Shown here in pieces: positions 23,612-35,230 of a DNA stretch of 64,000 nucleotides. The position numbers and the translations under genes are program-made. Every line of letters begins with the position of its first letter. Positions within the stretch are counted from its first letter, which is position 1. The DNA is taken from assembly GCA_003996215.1 (NCBI GenBank), contig QJPP01001819.1, forward strand, positions 1-64,000, read 5' to 3'. The DNA comes from Jaltomata sinuosa. Taxonomy: Eukaryota > Streptophyta > Magnoliopsida > Solanales > Solanaceae. The notes beneath the pieces are model-generated. The model did no database searches. It had not been told where the DNA came from and saw nothing but the letters and a program-made list of their open reading frames with translations.

Positions 23612-25432
23612 ACACAGGAAAAGCATAACTAGTCCTCGAACCATGAGGACTCACCACAGCTGACTAAGAAAGTGGCATGAGATTCTAGCCACGAAGCTGA
23701 GAAAGGGTACCTGAGTCTGCATCATGAAAGGATGCAGCTCAATATGCGTTAGTACTATGGAATGTATTAAGTATGTGAACGATGCATAAATAAAGAAAAC
23801 ATGCTTTAAAATGTACTTGAACATAATTCATACATAATAGAGTATCATGAAAAGTTATCAACATGAAAAGCTAAATCATAAGGAAAAAGCCAACTTCAAG
23901 ATGATAGTTCATAAGAAAGTTCATAAAGCTTAGAAAACTTGAAAACATAACCTACGAGAGTTTCTTATAACCGACATGAGACCACGTGAGCTACATGGAA
24001 TCTAACTGTATAACCCCAGTTAGCAAAGCTGACTTTGAACTCTGCCAAGGAACAAGTCACCATACCCACCTATATAACCCTAGTTGGCAAAGCTATCCTA
24101 TGCCCCGCTAAGGCAAGGACACCATACATAAAGACGTGGTTCCACTCTCATAAGCCTTGAAGGCACATATCATATAATATCATGACCTACGCTGGCAACG
24201 TAGTTTATGGGACTAAGGGTACTCTTACCCCGTCCTCTCGTTGCTAAATACTACTCCCAAAACATGCACATATAGCTCATAATCATAAGGGCATACTCTC
24301 ATGCCAAATCTTGTTCATAATAAGGGAATACTCTCATGCCAAATCTTATTCATAAAGCATGAAAACACATCGGGCATCATGCAACTTTCATATCATAGTT
24401 CATAAAGCTTAGCATAGCCATAATTCAAAATATGATTTTCTTTCTAAATTCATACTTGAATAATTTGGCATGCAATTTCATAAATACATAAAGGCCATGA
24501 TATCTAATCATGCCAAGTTTCTCTTGAAAACATGCAATTTCATAGTTTCATGCTATAAATCAACTTCCATGCTTGGGCTTTTAAAACCAATAAGAGAATC
24601 ATAATCAAATCATGTGTAATCAAGAGGAAACCATGAATTTAAACATAGAAACTGATTTCATAAACTTTCCCCAATTTTAGATCAAAACCCTAATTTCATA
24701 ACTTCATAATTCAAAATAAGAATTGGGTAATTTGGGCACAAGGGTGAAAGGAACCCATTGTTAAGAATCCACATACCCTGGTGAAAGATTACCCACTTAA
24801 TTTGGAAAAGATTGGGAGGCTTGACTTGGAGCTTGGAGACTTGAGCTTGAGAGGAACTTTCCTCTTTGAGTGAAGAATGAGGAACTTAGGATAGACTTAG
24901 GATAATATAGGTGAAAACCCTTCTAAAAGTAGTCAAAATGACTTCACTTAATACATAATAGGGTGGGAAATGACCAAAATGCCCCAGGATTTTAACTTAG
25001 AAACACTGACTTAAAACTCGGCTTCAGGTTCCACGGATCCTTCCCACGAATCGTAGAACCAATTACGACTCATGGAATGGAGTAGTGGTCTCTGAGCTAA
25101 AATTCTAGGCTGCTGAATGTGTTCTACGGTTCCACAGTACGACTTGTGGAAGCTTCCACGAGTCGTAGGACCTAGTCGTGAAAGTCAGGGAAATTGACTA
25201 ACCTCTGATCAACTTCCATGAGTCAATAGTATGACTCGTAGAAACTTCTACGAGTCGTGGAAGTGACTCGTGGTTGTCAGTACTGAGGTCGGTCTGCAGG
25301 ACTTGGATCACGAGTCATTCCCACAACTCGTGGAACCTTCCACGACTCGTGGACTTGACCTGTGGTCCCTGAAATTCCAAAATTTTCTGCAAGTCTGAGT
25401 TTACAAGCTGGGTACATTTTCAGGGTGTTACA
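23612..25432 (-). repeat. 5' LTR of element B2, 3' end deleted
   Basis: On the minus strand it starts TGTAACACCCTG at 25432 and runs parallel to 22064-20270 of the 3' LTR. It then stops at about 23612, where integrase sequence begins. It holds a second cluster of CCACGAGTCGTGG-like palindromes (25345-25030). Confidence 0.85.
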
Positions 25433-28201
25433 CTTGTAAAATAAGGATTTGCAGTAAACCTCCGTAGAATCTGAAAGTCACCGCACCAAAACATTCTACC
25501 AATCATCTAGAATATGGGGATCCAACCCCAAAATCAATATGACAGTTTAAACCCAAAAATATTGGACTACCACTAAATGAAGAAGACGAGGTAGCTCGAC
25601 CGAAGTAGCTAACCCTTGAGATCTAAATTCGTTGGGACTACAAGTAAGATCGCGTGGAAGCCACCGGGAGATGTACTGTACTCACATAAAGAAAACCAAG
25701 TGCATAATCAGTACACAACCACCGTGTACTAGTAGGATCATCTTCCAGCTCCAAAAAATAAGATATGAACAGTAAACCAAAGTTGAGTAGAGAAAAGTAA
25801 ACATGTAACACAAGTGAGCACTATAACTAGACTACAAGTCTCTTCCTTAACTTATCAACCACATGTAACCAATTAACAACCAATGACAAACCTAGTGACA
25901 ATAACCATATATCCTTTTCACACAACCCAGACCTACCAAGGATCCCTAGGACACCACCTATGTTTTCAACATACAATCTCAGTCTATACTAAGACCAACC
26001 CCACATTTAAATATAATCACCTGGCCTCTCATGGACCATATGCAACAATCACAATCCAAGAATACAACCCATTCCACTCGTGGAACCATCGAACAAATAC
26101 AATCAATGCAAGTAAATCAAACCTGTACCAAGCGTGGTACCCAAGTTAACCATTATGAATCCCATATCAGGCGTGGTACCTGAGCTAACCGATAAGTATC
26201 CCATACCAAGCATGGTATCCGAGCCAACCAATATAAATCTCATACCAGGTGTGGTACCCAAGCCAATCGAATGTCAAACAAAATCCAATCAATCAACAAA
26301 CAATGAACAAAAGCATACTTGTAAACCAACAAGCAACAAAACCGAATAAGCAGACATTCATAAACTCATTCCCTAAGCATGCAACTCACACAATACTAAG
26401 CGATAGTACATGAACACATATTGCATATTGGGAAATGATAACTATCACCTACCTCGAATTACGCAAAAGCTCTACTAGACCTAAGCCTTCCTATATTCCG
26501 AAGCCTTCGCTTGTTCTAGGTCTAAAAATGATTACAAGATACTAAAATCAATCCACATGGCCTACTAATTGCCCGGATTATAAAAAATCCGAATTCCTAG
26601 GCCAAACTATGATCATTCCACCCATTCTCGAACTTTTCCACCATTAATTCACCTAAGTCTATCACTTTTACAGATACATTTAGAGAATTATGGCTAATTG
26701 ATCATAACCCAACAATAATATTCAAGACCCATGAACTTATACGCCCCGGAATCCGCTTTTTCCCCGGATTCCACCATTCCTAGGTCAACCCAAACCTTCC
26801 CCCAAGTCGATAACTAGTAATTCTACAATGTAGGAAAGATAGTATTAAGTTAGGGGAGCAAAATCCTTACCTTTGGGACGAAAATAGGTGAAAATGGAGT
26901 AAAGTTCATCAAAATCTCCCTTGTCCTTCTCCAAAATGTTCTTGAGGAAAAACTGAACGTTTTGGGTAAGTTTTTGCATTAAATCCCAACTCAGACCGCT
27001 ATAGCAGTCTGTATACTACTATAGCAGAGCCACCATAGCGGAACTCGCCGCTATGGTGGTGCTGACCAAAGTTGACTTTCGCTATAAGGAAAAATTACCG
27101 CTATAGAGGTCGCCGCTATGGCGCAGTGACAGCACTCGACACGGGTAGAAACTCAGAAATTCTCTCAAAAGTGCCTATTTTACAACACACCTTAAATCCC
27201 TGACGTTTCGGAATAACTCCTTCATATCAACCTTGATACTGGGAGTTCTATCTACCCGAATTCACTTCCGAAAAGTCCTCCGGACTCCTCTATGCTTTAG
27301 CTAATGGAAAAACTAGCTCACTATAAGACACATTACCCAATGCTCACCCGGATTTCCCTGTACCATACCTTGCTCAGAAACCGTCTGAGCCTAGCCTAGC
27401 CCAAAATTTTCAACTCTCAAACCTGAAAGTTTTCTAACCTGAAACTTGGCACAAAAGGTTTGCCCGTAATGACGAACCCGATTATTACACGAAATAACTT
27501 TTTGATCTTTAGAACTAAAAATGAACCTTTTAGTTGACATATTTTGCTAATTAAAACAAGGCCAAAACACCCAAAATATTTAAAAATTCACCTGAAACTC
27601 ATTTGGAAGTTCTCAAACACAAACCAAATATGCTACTAGCTTAGAAACGACATTCCAAACTCAATAGAATTATCAAAACACTCAAATGAGGTCATCTTGA
27701 TGAGATGTTGGACGAAGTCAACTCTTAACTTCGAAATGTCTGAATTTCCAAACAATGACTCAAAACTTATCCAACAGCCTCGAAAATTGAACCAAATCTT
27801 CAACTAGATCAAAAATCATCCTCCGGACCTAGTGGAATCATCAAAACTCAAAAATGACCTTTCTAACCTCGAATGTTGACTTTGGTCAACTCTCTTAAAT
27901 TTCTAACTTTTAAAACTCATCTAAATATTTCAGGACCCGAACCAATAGTCCTACTAACCAAATCATCACGTTTCAGAGCTGATGGTACTGATAAAAAATT
28001 TATACGAGCTCAACTTATACAGATATTGACTAGAGTCAAGCATATCAACTTTTTAACCTTTCAAAATAAAAAACTTGCATAATTCTCAATCATCCACCTA
28101 GAGGATCGGACTATAAAAACCATAAAGCAACTATAAAAAAGAATAAAATGGTCAAAATATGCAAAAAAAAAAACCAAAAAAGAACCATGAGGGTTGTTAC
28201 A
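25433..28201 (-). repeat. 5' LTR of element G, outer piece
   Basis: On the minus strand the LTR starts TGTAACAACCC at 28201 and runs to 25433, then continues at 19980 after element B2. Total length is about 2.9 kb. It shares two family-A LTR features: CGCTATAGCGG-like palindromes (27125-26995) and repeats of GGTACCACGCCTGGTAC type (about 26265-26065). Small open frames here are incidental. Confidence 0.75.
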
Positions 28202-28571
28202 CATTTAGAGGCTCGAGTCATTTTTAATTAATTCAGTTCGATTCAACACATTTTGAATTAGTTTCGTTTGGCTTATAAGATTTTTAGTGCATAAATAAAA
28301 ATGTGATCATCAAAACGAATAAGTTTTTTTTCAATTCAAATAATTTTCTCGATTCAAATTCTATTGAATTATGTGATTAAAAATTATAAAATAAGACAAG
28401 AAGTTCAACAAGTAAATACATCCCTTCAATCTACATATTGCAAGATTAATATTATGTGTCTTGATATCATCACTTTAAATGATTATAAAAACTAAGGGAA
28501 GAGTAAAATTAAATGGATAAAAAGAGAAAATGATTAAAATTATATTTAAATAATAATTTTAAGATCCCAAT
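28202..28571. other. AT-rich sequence, no feature seen
   Basis: 370 bp between the start of LTR G and the solo LTR C1. No reading frame or repeat structure is recognised. It ends with CCAAT, the target site of C1, and is probably part of an older host sequence continuing at 31979. Confidence 0.5.
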
Positions 28572-31500
28572 TGTCACGACCCAATTTCTCGGTCATGATG
28601 GCACCTACAACCCCCGGTAGGTGAGCCAATCTCCGTAGCCCAGAACAGTTAGTAATGGGCTACTATCTAACAAATAAGAGAACAAGACGAAGAGAACAGA
28701 TAAAAGGACTATAAATATATACATATGCGGAAATTAAACCAAACTCCAAGACCTGGTATCATAGTATAGAGCCAAAACTACATACATGGAGTGCAAACGA
28801 TCCAGACAATATATACATATGTTTTTGAATGGTAATAGAGTACATGAAGAAAAAGATAAACTAAAGCTAAGCTCCGATCGCCAAGAGCTCACCCTCAGTC
28901 TGAAGTAGTCCCCAACAGATCTCCAAGCACGAATCACAGCGATCTAACGGCGATGGCCCATGCTAGGATCTGCACCCAAAGATGCAGGGGGTAGGGGTGA
29001 GCACCAAATGCGAAGCATAAGGTACCCAGTAGGTATCATAGGCCGACTGGGCACATATAAGATAAAAGCGTAGTAACAGACAGAATAGAAGCAAGCAATC
29101 ACAGAAATCAATGAAAGGTACACAGGAACTAGCCCAGAGGGAAATCAACAGAACCACATGTGAGGCTAGTAAGCAGAATATACACACCATAGGCATAGGT
29201 GAAAGTAAGAAACAACGCACCTGGGGTCCTTGCAATAACAGTGTATACATAATAACTTCACGAAATGGACGGTATACCGGTAACCTCACGTGTAAGAAAA
29301 AGAGAGAAAGAGTAACGATAGGCATGCTCAGGGACATGAATCAAACTCAACTAATCATATCAATCTCAAATCCAGAAACTAACAGTCTAGCAGTAACCAA
29401 TTTCATACTTAACCGTAATAGGGAACAATACTATAAGTAAATAGCAAGAGTCTACCTACAGTCCCCCGGCCGCCCATACAACCGAGGAAAATAAACAAGT
29501 GAAAACAAACCCTCCGGCATCCCATACTACCGGAGCGTACAATCAACAAACAACAAACAAGGGTGGAGCCTCAAACAATGAATGATATGATGCATGAAGA
29601 TCTCAAGTGGAATGGTATCTCTGTATGTACCTCCTCCGGTGCCGATCCGGCCCAGCAGGTAGGTTCCATGGAAGGACACTGCCCGTATACCTCTACTCCG
29701 CCATATACCCCTCCTCCGGCACACGCAGCCCGAAGCCCCAAGCCCGGATGGCAAGGTCCATGGAGGTCCCAGACCCCATACTAAAACTCAATACCAAACA
29801 TGTCGTTCGGAAGCAAGTCCGGTGTCAAGATAGAGACCCAGTCTCGAGTATGCATGCCCAGACCCTGTCCAGGACTAAAGTAGTAGGAAAATATCTCAAA
29901 AAAAACCCCTACAAGGGTGCCCGGGAATAACCGGGTCTAAACAGCAAAAAGTCATCTCAGGTGCTCGGTCCGATCGAGGCTAAAAATCATCTCAAGTAGC
30001 AAGAAAACTCAACTAGCATCCCGGCCCTGCCGAGTCTAGCGTTAATCAAAAAACTGATGATTTAAAACATAATTTACTTTCTTTTACCCAGGAATATTCA
30101 CAAGTTAAATCAAACCATTTCCAAATCATTCCCATCAAAAACAGGCCCCCGGGGCCATGCAAGGTTTAGAAAATAGTGTCAGTAGGCCCGAAGCCAAAAC
30201 CATAGTAAAACATGGATAAAACTTCTTTATATGCATGGAAATGGTATGATCACACACAATAGCTGCCTAGCAGCTCACAATCAACCTATTGACCCTGCAC
30301 AGGCCCACAGCTACTCAGCAAGCATAACCAGCCTAGAAGGATAATTCTATGCCCGGGACTCGCGGACATTCCCAAAATCCCACCTTCTATGTTCCAGAGT
30401 CGACAAGGTCTCACAGGACCACAAGGGTAAATAAAATATAAATCGGCGAATACTACAAGCAACGGAGGAACAAAAGTAGGCGGACATGAATAAAGCGGTT
30501 GAGGCCTGTGGTACCAACCTAATAAACCAACCCAAGGATGCCCATTAATACAATTTTATCCTATATATGCGGAGTCTGGGGAAATTAAACCGTAACCTAC
30601 CTGTCGTCCGATGACAAGCTTGAACCTCTCTGAAAAGCTCCAAAATGAAATCACACTCGAACTCAGACTTGAATAACTTGACGTAGATAATTGATTTCTT
30701 TTGGAAATCAACTATAACATCAAAACATTTTCCAGTGAAATCCTCTTTAACGTGAATTATACAAATATGGATCTGTCACTTGATGCTCGAATCAAATATG
30801 CAGCAGATGATAGTAATTGAAACTATTTATATTGGAAAAGAAATTATGTGAAAGAGCTATATTGGGAGCCGTATATGCTTGTGTAGTAATTAAGTAACTT
30901 GAATAAGTAAGAAATGAAGATGAACATGTTGGCCATCTATATATAGAAAAAAAATATTACAACAATGACCACTTTCTTAAACTAAAAGTCATACCACAAA
31001 TATAATAAAATAATAAAAAGTGACCATCAATAAGGATGTGTTGCCACCATTTATTTACCTCTATTTGTTGTAGCTTCCCTTCACTTCCACGTGGAGTGGA
31101 GTTGGCAAGATCACAATATTTACGTATTTGGATATTGCATAGGTTCGTGATAAAATAAATATAACTTTTTAAATATACCATAATCATTAGAAAATTATTT
31201 TGAATAAAACCTACTATACTATGATAATAAATTTCAACATCACTAAATTTACTATCTCCGTTAAAATATTACAATGTATAAAAACCTTATAAAATAAATA
31301 CATATAAAATTATATCGTAACAAAATATTTTTCATAAACCTTTAAAATATTTTGAAAAGGCAATAATAATATAATTTTTTACCAAATTCAACTTTTAAAT
31401 AAAATATTTTCAAATACATGCGATGTTAATAAAATTCTTAAATTTAAGTTTGCAACTCACCATCGCACGATTTAGATACTAAAGAACTCTCTTGGAACCC

Positions 31501-31978
31501 TCCCTTATGTTTTCTCACTGTTTTGGAACTGAAATGGCATTTTAAAACGTGAAGTTGAGGCTTAAATCGAGTTTAACCCGACCCGGTTCGCGACCCGGTT
31601 CGCAACCCGGTTCCTGCCAGACAGTTCGCGGTAAAACAGTCATAACTTTTTACTCCGTGATCAGTTGGACGTGAGGTTTTGTGCGTTGAAAACTAGACTC
31701 GTAGACCTTCGATTTGGTATTTCGGGGGACTTCTAACTCTTTATATATTGAGAGAAAAGCTCCGAGACATTTTACCCAAAGTTCCAAAAATTTATTAAAG
31801 AACTTACGATAACTTTTGCCGACTTGCTTGACTTCAAAACTTATAATGCGACCAAACAAATGGACCCGACACCAAAATACCGGTCCTGACGAGCCTTAAG
31901 TGACTTGGGGCCGCTACAAACAAGCTCTAACGGTTCAAGGAAAACATATACGTGGAAATAACCGGAAGGATCATTACA
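28572..31978 (-). mobile_element. Solo LTR C1 (TSD CCAAT)
   Basis: A 3407-bp block with ends TGTCACGACC and TCATTACA, flanked by CCAAT on both sides (28567-28571, 31979-31983). Read on the minus strand it starts TGTAATGATCC and ends GGGTCGTGACA, the pattern of Tekay-like LTRs. It is homologous to C2 (52938-56915) and D (36507-38032), for example around the GGTATCATAGGCCGACTGGG stretch at 29031-29050. No PBS, PPT, gag or pol is found, so it is taken as a solo LTR produced by LTR-LTR recombination. The open frames inside (for instance near 29560-29930) are not conserved in C2 and are not called as genes. Confidence 0.8.
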
Positions 31979-32092
31979 CCAATAGAGCCACAAATCCCCT
32001 ACATAGATCCGCCGCCCTTGCCCATGCTTCCTACCAGGTTATTCAATGATGATATTATGTTTCTAGCTATTGAATTCATGTATATGAAGTAA
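31979..32092 (+). other. Possible remnant of an open reading frame
   Basis: From the C1 target site a frame of 37 codons runs to a TAA at 32090-32092, right against the LTR of element F. The translation is Pro-rich at first (YIDPPPLPMLP) and then hydrophobic and acidic. I recognise no family. The upstream part would have been separated by C1; the bases before 28571 do not show a clear continuation, although an AG at 28562-28563 could be an intron end. It may be chance. Confidence 0.2.
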
Positions 32093-32409
32093 TGTAACAA
32101 CCCCAAATTCACAATAAAAATATTGATGTATATTATAACAACTAAACAAAATTACACTAGATATGGGATAATTAGAAGGTGATGAGAAAGCAAAACTCAG
32201 AGAGAAAGGAGATGAGGGAATACAAACTTCATAACAATGCGCATAAACCTTTGTTTCAAACCCTTCGTTATTTTGACCACTTGTTGATTCGATCTGGATC
32301 CTAAATAAAACTCTCTAACATTTTACTTGACCCAATAATTCCAACTGAATCAGTCTCATTCACTACTTTTAGCCTATATTTTCTTACAGAGTTGGCTTGA
32401 TTCACAACA
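32093..32409 (-). repeat. 3' LTR of element F
   Basis: In plus orientation it reads TGTAACAACCCC...TTCACAACA. It is collinear with 34888-35205, with many substitutions. Confidence 0.8.
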
Positions 32410-32412
32410 ATA

Positions 32413-32424
32413 TTTCCACCCTTT
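32413..32424 (-). other. Polypurine tract of element F
   Basis: The minus strand reads AAAGGGTGGAAA, three bases before the LTR. The preceding minus-strand sequence reads CTTGAGGATAAGGTTC, as seen before the 3' LTR of several plant gypsy elements. Confidence 0.55.
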
Positions 32425-32529
32425 AAAAGAACCTTATCCTCAAGGTTCAAGTGGAGCCAGTGACATTATAATGGTAATTCTATCCAGGCTTGAATGTGTA
32501 TTGAGAGCTACTGCTTTAGTGTGAAGATG

Positions 32530-33226
32530 GAATCATGAGTTGCTGACCTTAAGTACCGATACATTAATTTCAGAGCCCTTTGCAAATTCTAAATTAGCAA
32601 GATGAATAACATAAGTCACAACTCTGAAAATTACCCCCGACTCCTTATCTCTAAATCCAAATGTTTCCAGTACCTTCTTAAAACAAGAGAGCCATGAGCA
32701 TCAATAATTTTTACTAGTTTATAGTAATAAAATTGAATAAAATAGTAAAATGAATCAAGATCCTCCATCCTACACCTTTTGTTGACCTCTATGGGTGTTT
32801 CGCGAAGAAGGTAGAAACAATGATAGTTTTGTTCAAGAACTATAGTTAGAAAATTTGGAGATCTTTCAAGGAGAGATGTGCCTAAATCTGCACCAGATAT
32901 TCTTCCGGTCTTTGCAAATTGAATTTCTAAAGCCTTACCACGACGATTTTAATTGTTATTTTGAACTATGTTGGCTTTGCTAATTGCTTCAATTATTGGA
33001 TTGGAATCCAGAACTTGATGTTCCACTGGCTGCTCTTCAATGCTTCTAAGGCCACAAAAATAAGCAAAACAATGTTTAAGCATTGTAATGTTAGTCCTAC
33101 AAGAACCACACAGTCCACCAATCAAGATAGAGAATAGTTTTTGTCCTTCGTAATCACTTCCATGTTAGTTAAAGCAGCAATACCAGGTAAATCTAATATC
33201 ACCAATTCAACCTCAGTTAGACACTT
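32530..33226 (-). pseudogene. Myosin motor-domain fragment captured by element F
   Basis: Translation of the minus strand, with frameshifts, follows the plant class XI myosin head over roughly 220 residues. In order: a segment like FAIADAAYRAMINEG (PGIAALTNMEVITKD); the P-loop, normally GESGAGKT, here GLCGSCRT (33119-33093); VEHQVLDSNPIIEA (QVLESNPVLEA); switch 1, normally NNNSSRFGK, here NNN, stop, NRRGK (32960-32934); ALEIQF and GRISGADLGTSLLERS; NYHCFYLLREAP; DSFYYFIQFYYYKL (SFHYLNQSNCYEL); and IFRVVTYVIHLANLEFAKG (about 32630-32570). Myosins are actin-based ATP motors; P-loop and switch 1 bind ATP. Both are destroyed, with at least one in-frame stop and shifts near 33120 and 32640. No introns interrupt the alignment, suggesting capture of spliced RNA. 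Class XI over class VIII is suggested by the FYLL and LLERS segments. Confidence 0.8.
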
Positions 33227-33229
33227 TGC

Positions 33230-34870
33230 ATGGAAAAGGGCATACATATCTCGTAAAATTTCAAATAAATGAATTTATGATAAGTAGAATCGTAAGAATT
33301 ATGTTTTGAAAGCCACTATTTCAGTGTTATCATTAAGACCCTCACCTTCATATTGCACTTTTATTTCTTTACTCATGCAATTGTGTCAGACATCTCTCCA
33401 CTCCCTCCATCAAAAGGTTTGGCCATGGAGAAATATTATTTCAATGGCAAAGAAGTAGCAACTGCCAATGAAAGAGTAGATAGCAAAATGAAAAAATCCA
33501 TACACTATTGTCGTTTGGGATATCACACTTGAGTCATAGAGTTAACATATGTAATGAAGAAAAATATGCCAGTAGATACCAGCAAAAGTATTGGCTCCAC
33601 ATTCATTGTATAACATGTTAGAGCCATGGACTTGGAGTTTACTCCTGGATCCTATACATAAAGATTATGCGCAGTTCCACAAACTATGACAACAAAGAGA
33701 TTCATACCATAATTAAATGGAAATTGATGCAAAAGACATTGATCAATGAAAGTGTTGTCAATAGAAAAAATGGATTACCTAAGTATCTCCTTGATGTCGG
33801 CCATAACTATGGTTGAACAATCCTTGCGAAGACTGTAAATTTTTAGTGAAGAAGCAATATGTGGTTCACTCACCCCTATTGCAATACATTCATCATGTTA
33901 TACACCCTCATTATATTTTCCATGCTCAATATATCATGTATTATTTTATCTGAAGGTGGTTCACTCATTGGAATGCCATCCTCATTCTTCATAAGGAAAT
34001 TATCAAGATATAAATCCTTAATAATCGCATGCTTCAAGAAAAATGCAGCAAGATACATGTCTTTAAAGAATACAAATTCAATTTGTGGTTTACAAGAGCC
34101 ACAATCCATATAAGTTGCAGTAACATACCTCTGACATTTCTCATTAGGGACTTCCATCTAACAGTTGGACGTCGCTGCTATCAGAACCTATAATATCTTC
34201 ATCTGGAATTTCAATTAGAGCATCTAATTGCACCATAGTGAATGCCTTTGGGCATCAACTATATAAAATTTCATCGAACATCTTATTTGCATCTGTTTTG
34301 GTTTTGTATTCAAATTTCTCATCATAGTTTTGACGCAAAGATGAGTTTGTTATATCGCTACACTATGTATGAACACAAGGAGGCATGACAAAAGTATATT
34401 TGTCTCACTAAAATGTGACAAAACAACCTCAAAATGACTTGGATACTCAATCACGAAGGCTACCTACTAGAGGTTGGCCAAGTGGTTGTCTTGTGATTTA
34501 AGATATCATTTACAAAAGTGAATCAATGATTTTGTAGTAAAGTGTCTCCAATCAGCCAATTGCTAATTTTGTAAGAGTCATTAGTACTACGTCAAAGTTG
34601 TTCCATCGAGATAGGATGAGGCGTTAGATAACTTCTATTTTTCTGTAATTTCATAGAAGCAAAAGTAGCATTCAGTTTGAGAAATCCATAACTCTGGATT
34701 CTCACCAAGAATCTTTGGAATACCATCAGTGTAGGTTTACCCATTACAAGGTTTCCAACCAACTCCTGTAATATTGAATGAAGTTCAGCAAAATCCTTCG
34801 ACCATGAATTCTTTGTGACATTAATCGAATCTTTGATTGTTCAAGATATTTAGTCCTCCATTAAAGACTT
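33230..34870 (-). other. Unidentified internal part of element F
   Basis: 1.6 kb between the myosin-like segment and the PBS. A 93-codon minus-strand frame (34157-33876) and other short frames match nothing I recognise. This part could hold another captured fragment, the more N-terminal myosin region in badly decayed form, or only leader sequence. Confidence 0.4.
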
Positions 34871-34872
34871 CT

Positions 34873-34887
34873 AGATGAAAGCACCAA
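34873..34887 (-). other. Primer-binding site of element F
   Basis: The minus strand reads TTGGTGCTTTCATCT and abuts the 5' LTR. Similar TTGGTGCTTTCAT sites occur in other plant gypsy elements. The tRNA cannot be named from the sequence alone. Confidence 0.5.
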
Positions 34888-35205
34888 TGTAATAACTCAA
34901 AATTCACGATACAAACATTGATATATATTATAACCATTGAAAAATATTACACTAACTTTGGGATAATCAAAAGGAGATGAGAAAGCAGAACTCAGAGAAA
35001 AAGAAGATGCGGGAATACAAACTTCATAACAATTTGTATAACCCTTTCATTCAAACCCTTCATCCTTTTTAACCACTTGCTAATTAGGCCTGGATCCCAA
35101 ATAAAACTCTCTAACATTTTACTAGGCCTAATAATTTCAACTAAATCAATCTCATTCACCACTTCAAGCCCATATTTCCTTATAGAGTTGACTTGGTTCA
35201 CAACA
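34888..35205 (-). repeat. 5' LTR of element F
   Basis: 318 bp, starts TGTAATAACTC and ends TTCACAACA in plus orientation; partner of 32093-32409. Confidence 0.8.
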
Positions 35206-35230
35206 TCCAATATGAAGAAGATAATGTTTT

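Larger units (their letters stand above)
19981..25432 (-). mobile_element. Element B2: Tekay-like chromovirus, internally deleted
   Basis: A minus-strand Ty3/gypsy element with TSD CTTGT on both sides (19976-19980, 25433-25437). Order from right: partial 5' LTR (25432-23612), integrase (23611-22301), short untranslated region, PPT, full 3' LTR (22064-19981). The last roughly 290 bp of the 5' LTR, PBS, gag, protease, RT and RNase H are missing in a single deletion ending near 23612. The TSD shows that it inserted as a complete element and was deleted afterwards. It sits in the 5' LTR of element G. Confidence 0.85.
32093..35205 (-). mobile_element. Element F: short non-autonomous LTR element carrying a myosin fragment
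   Basis: Two direct repeats of 317 and 318 bp (32093-32409, 34888-35205) have TG...CA ends and flank 2.5 kb. On the minus strand a PBS-like site (34887-34873) follows the right repeat directly, and a PPT-like AAAGGGTGGAAA (32424-32413) precedes the left one. It has no gag, protease, RT or integrase. Instead, about 0.7 kb (33226-32530) is clearly similar to the motor domain of a plant myosin. The two LTRs differ at many positions, so the insertion is old. No TSD is recognised (AGTAA on the left, TCCAA on the right). The remaining internal sequence (33230-34870) is unidentified. Confidence 0.75.

Noticed and set aside
29111..29930. Several frames of 70-125 codons in solo LTR C1.
   Set aside because: They are not conserved in the homologous LTR C2 and overlap one another in opposite directions.
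33876..34157. 93-codon frame in element F considered as a second captured gene.
   Set aside because: I recognise no family in it; left as unidentified internal sequence.
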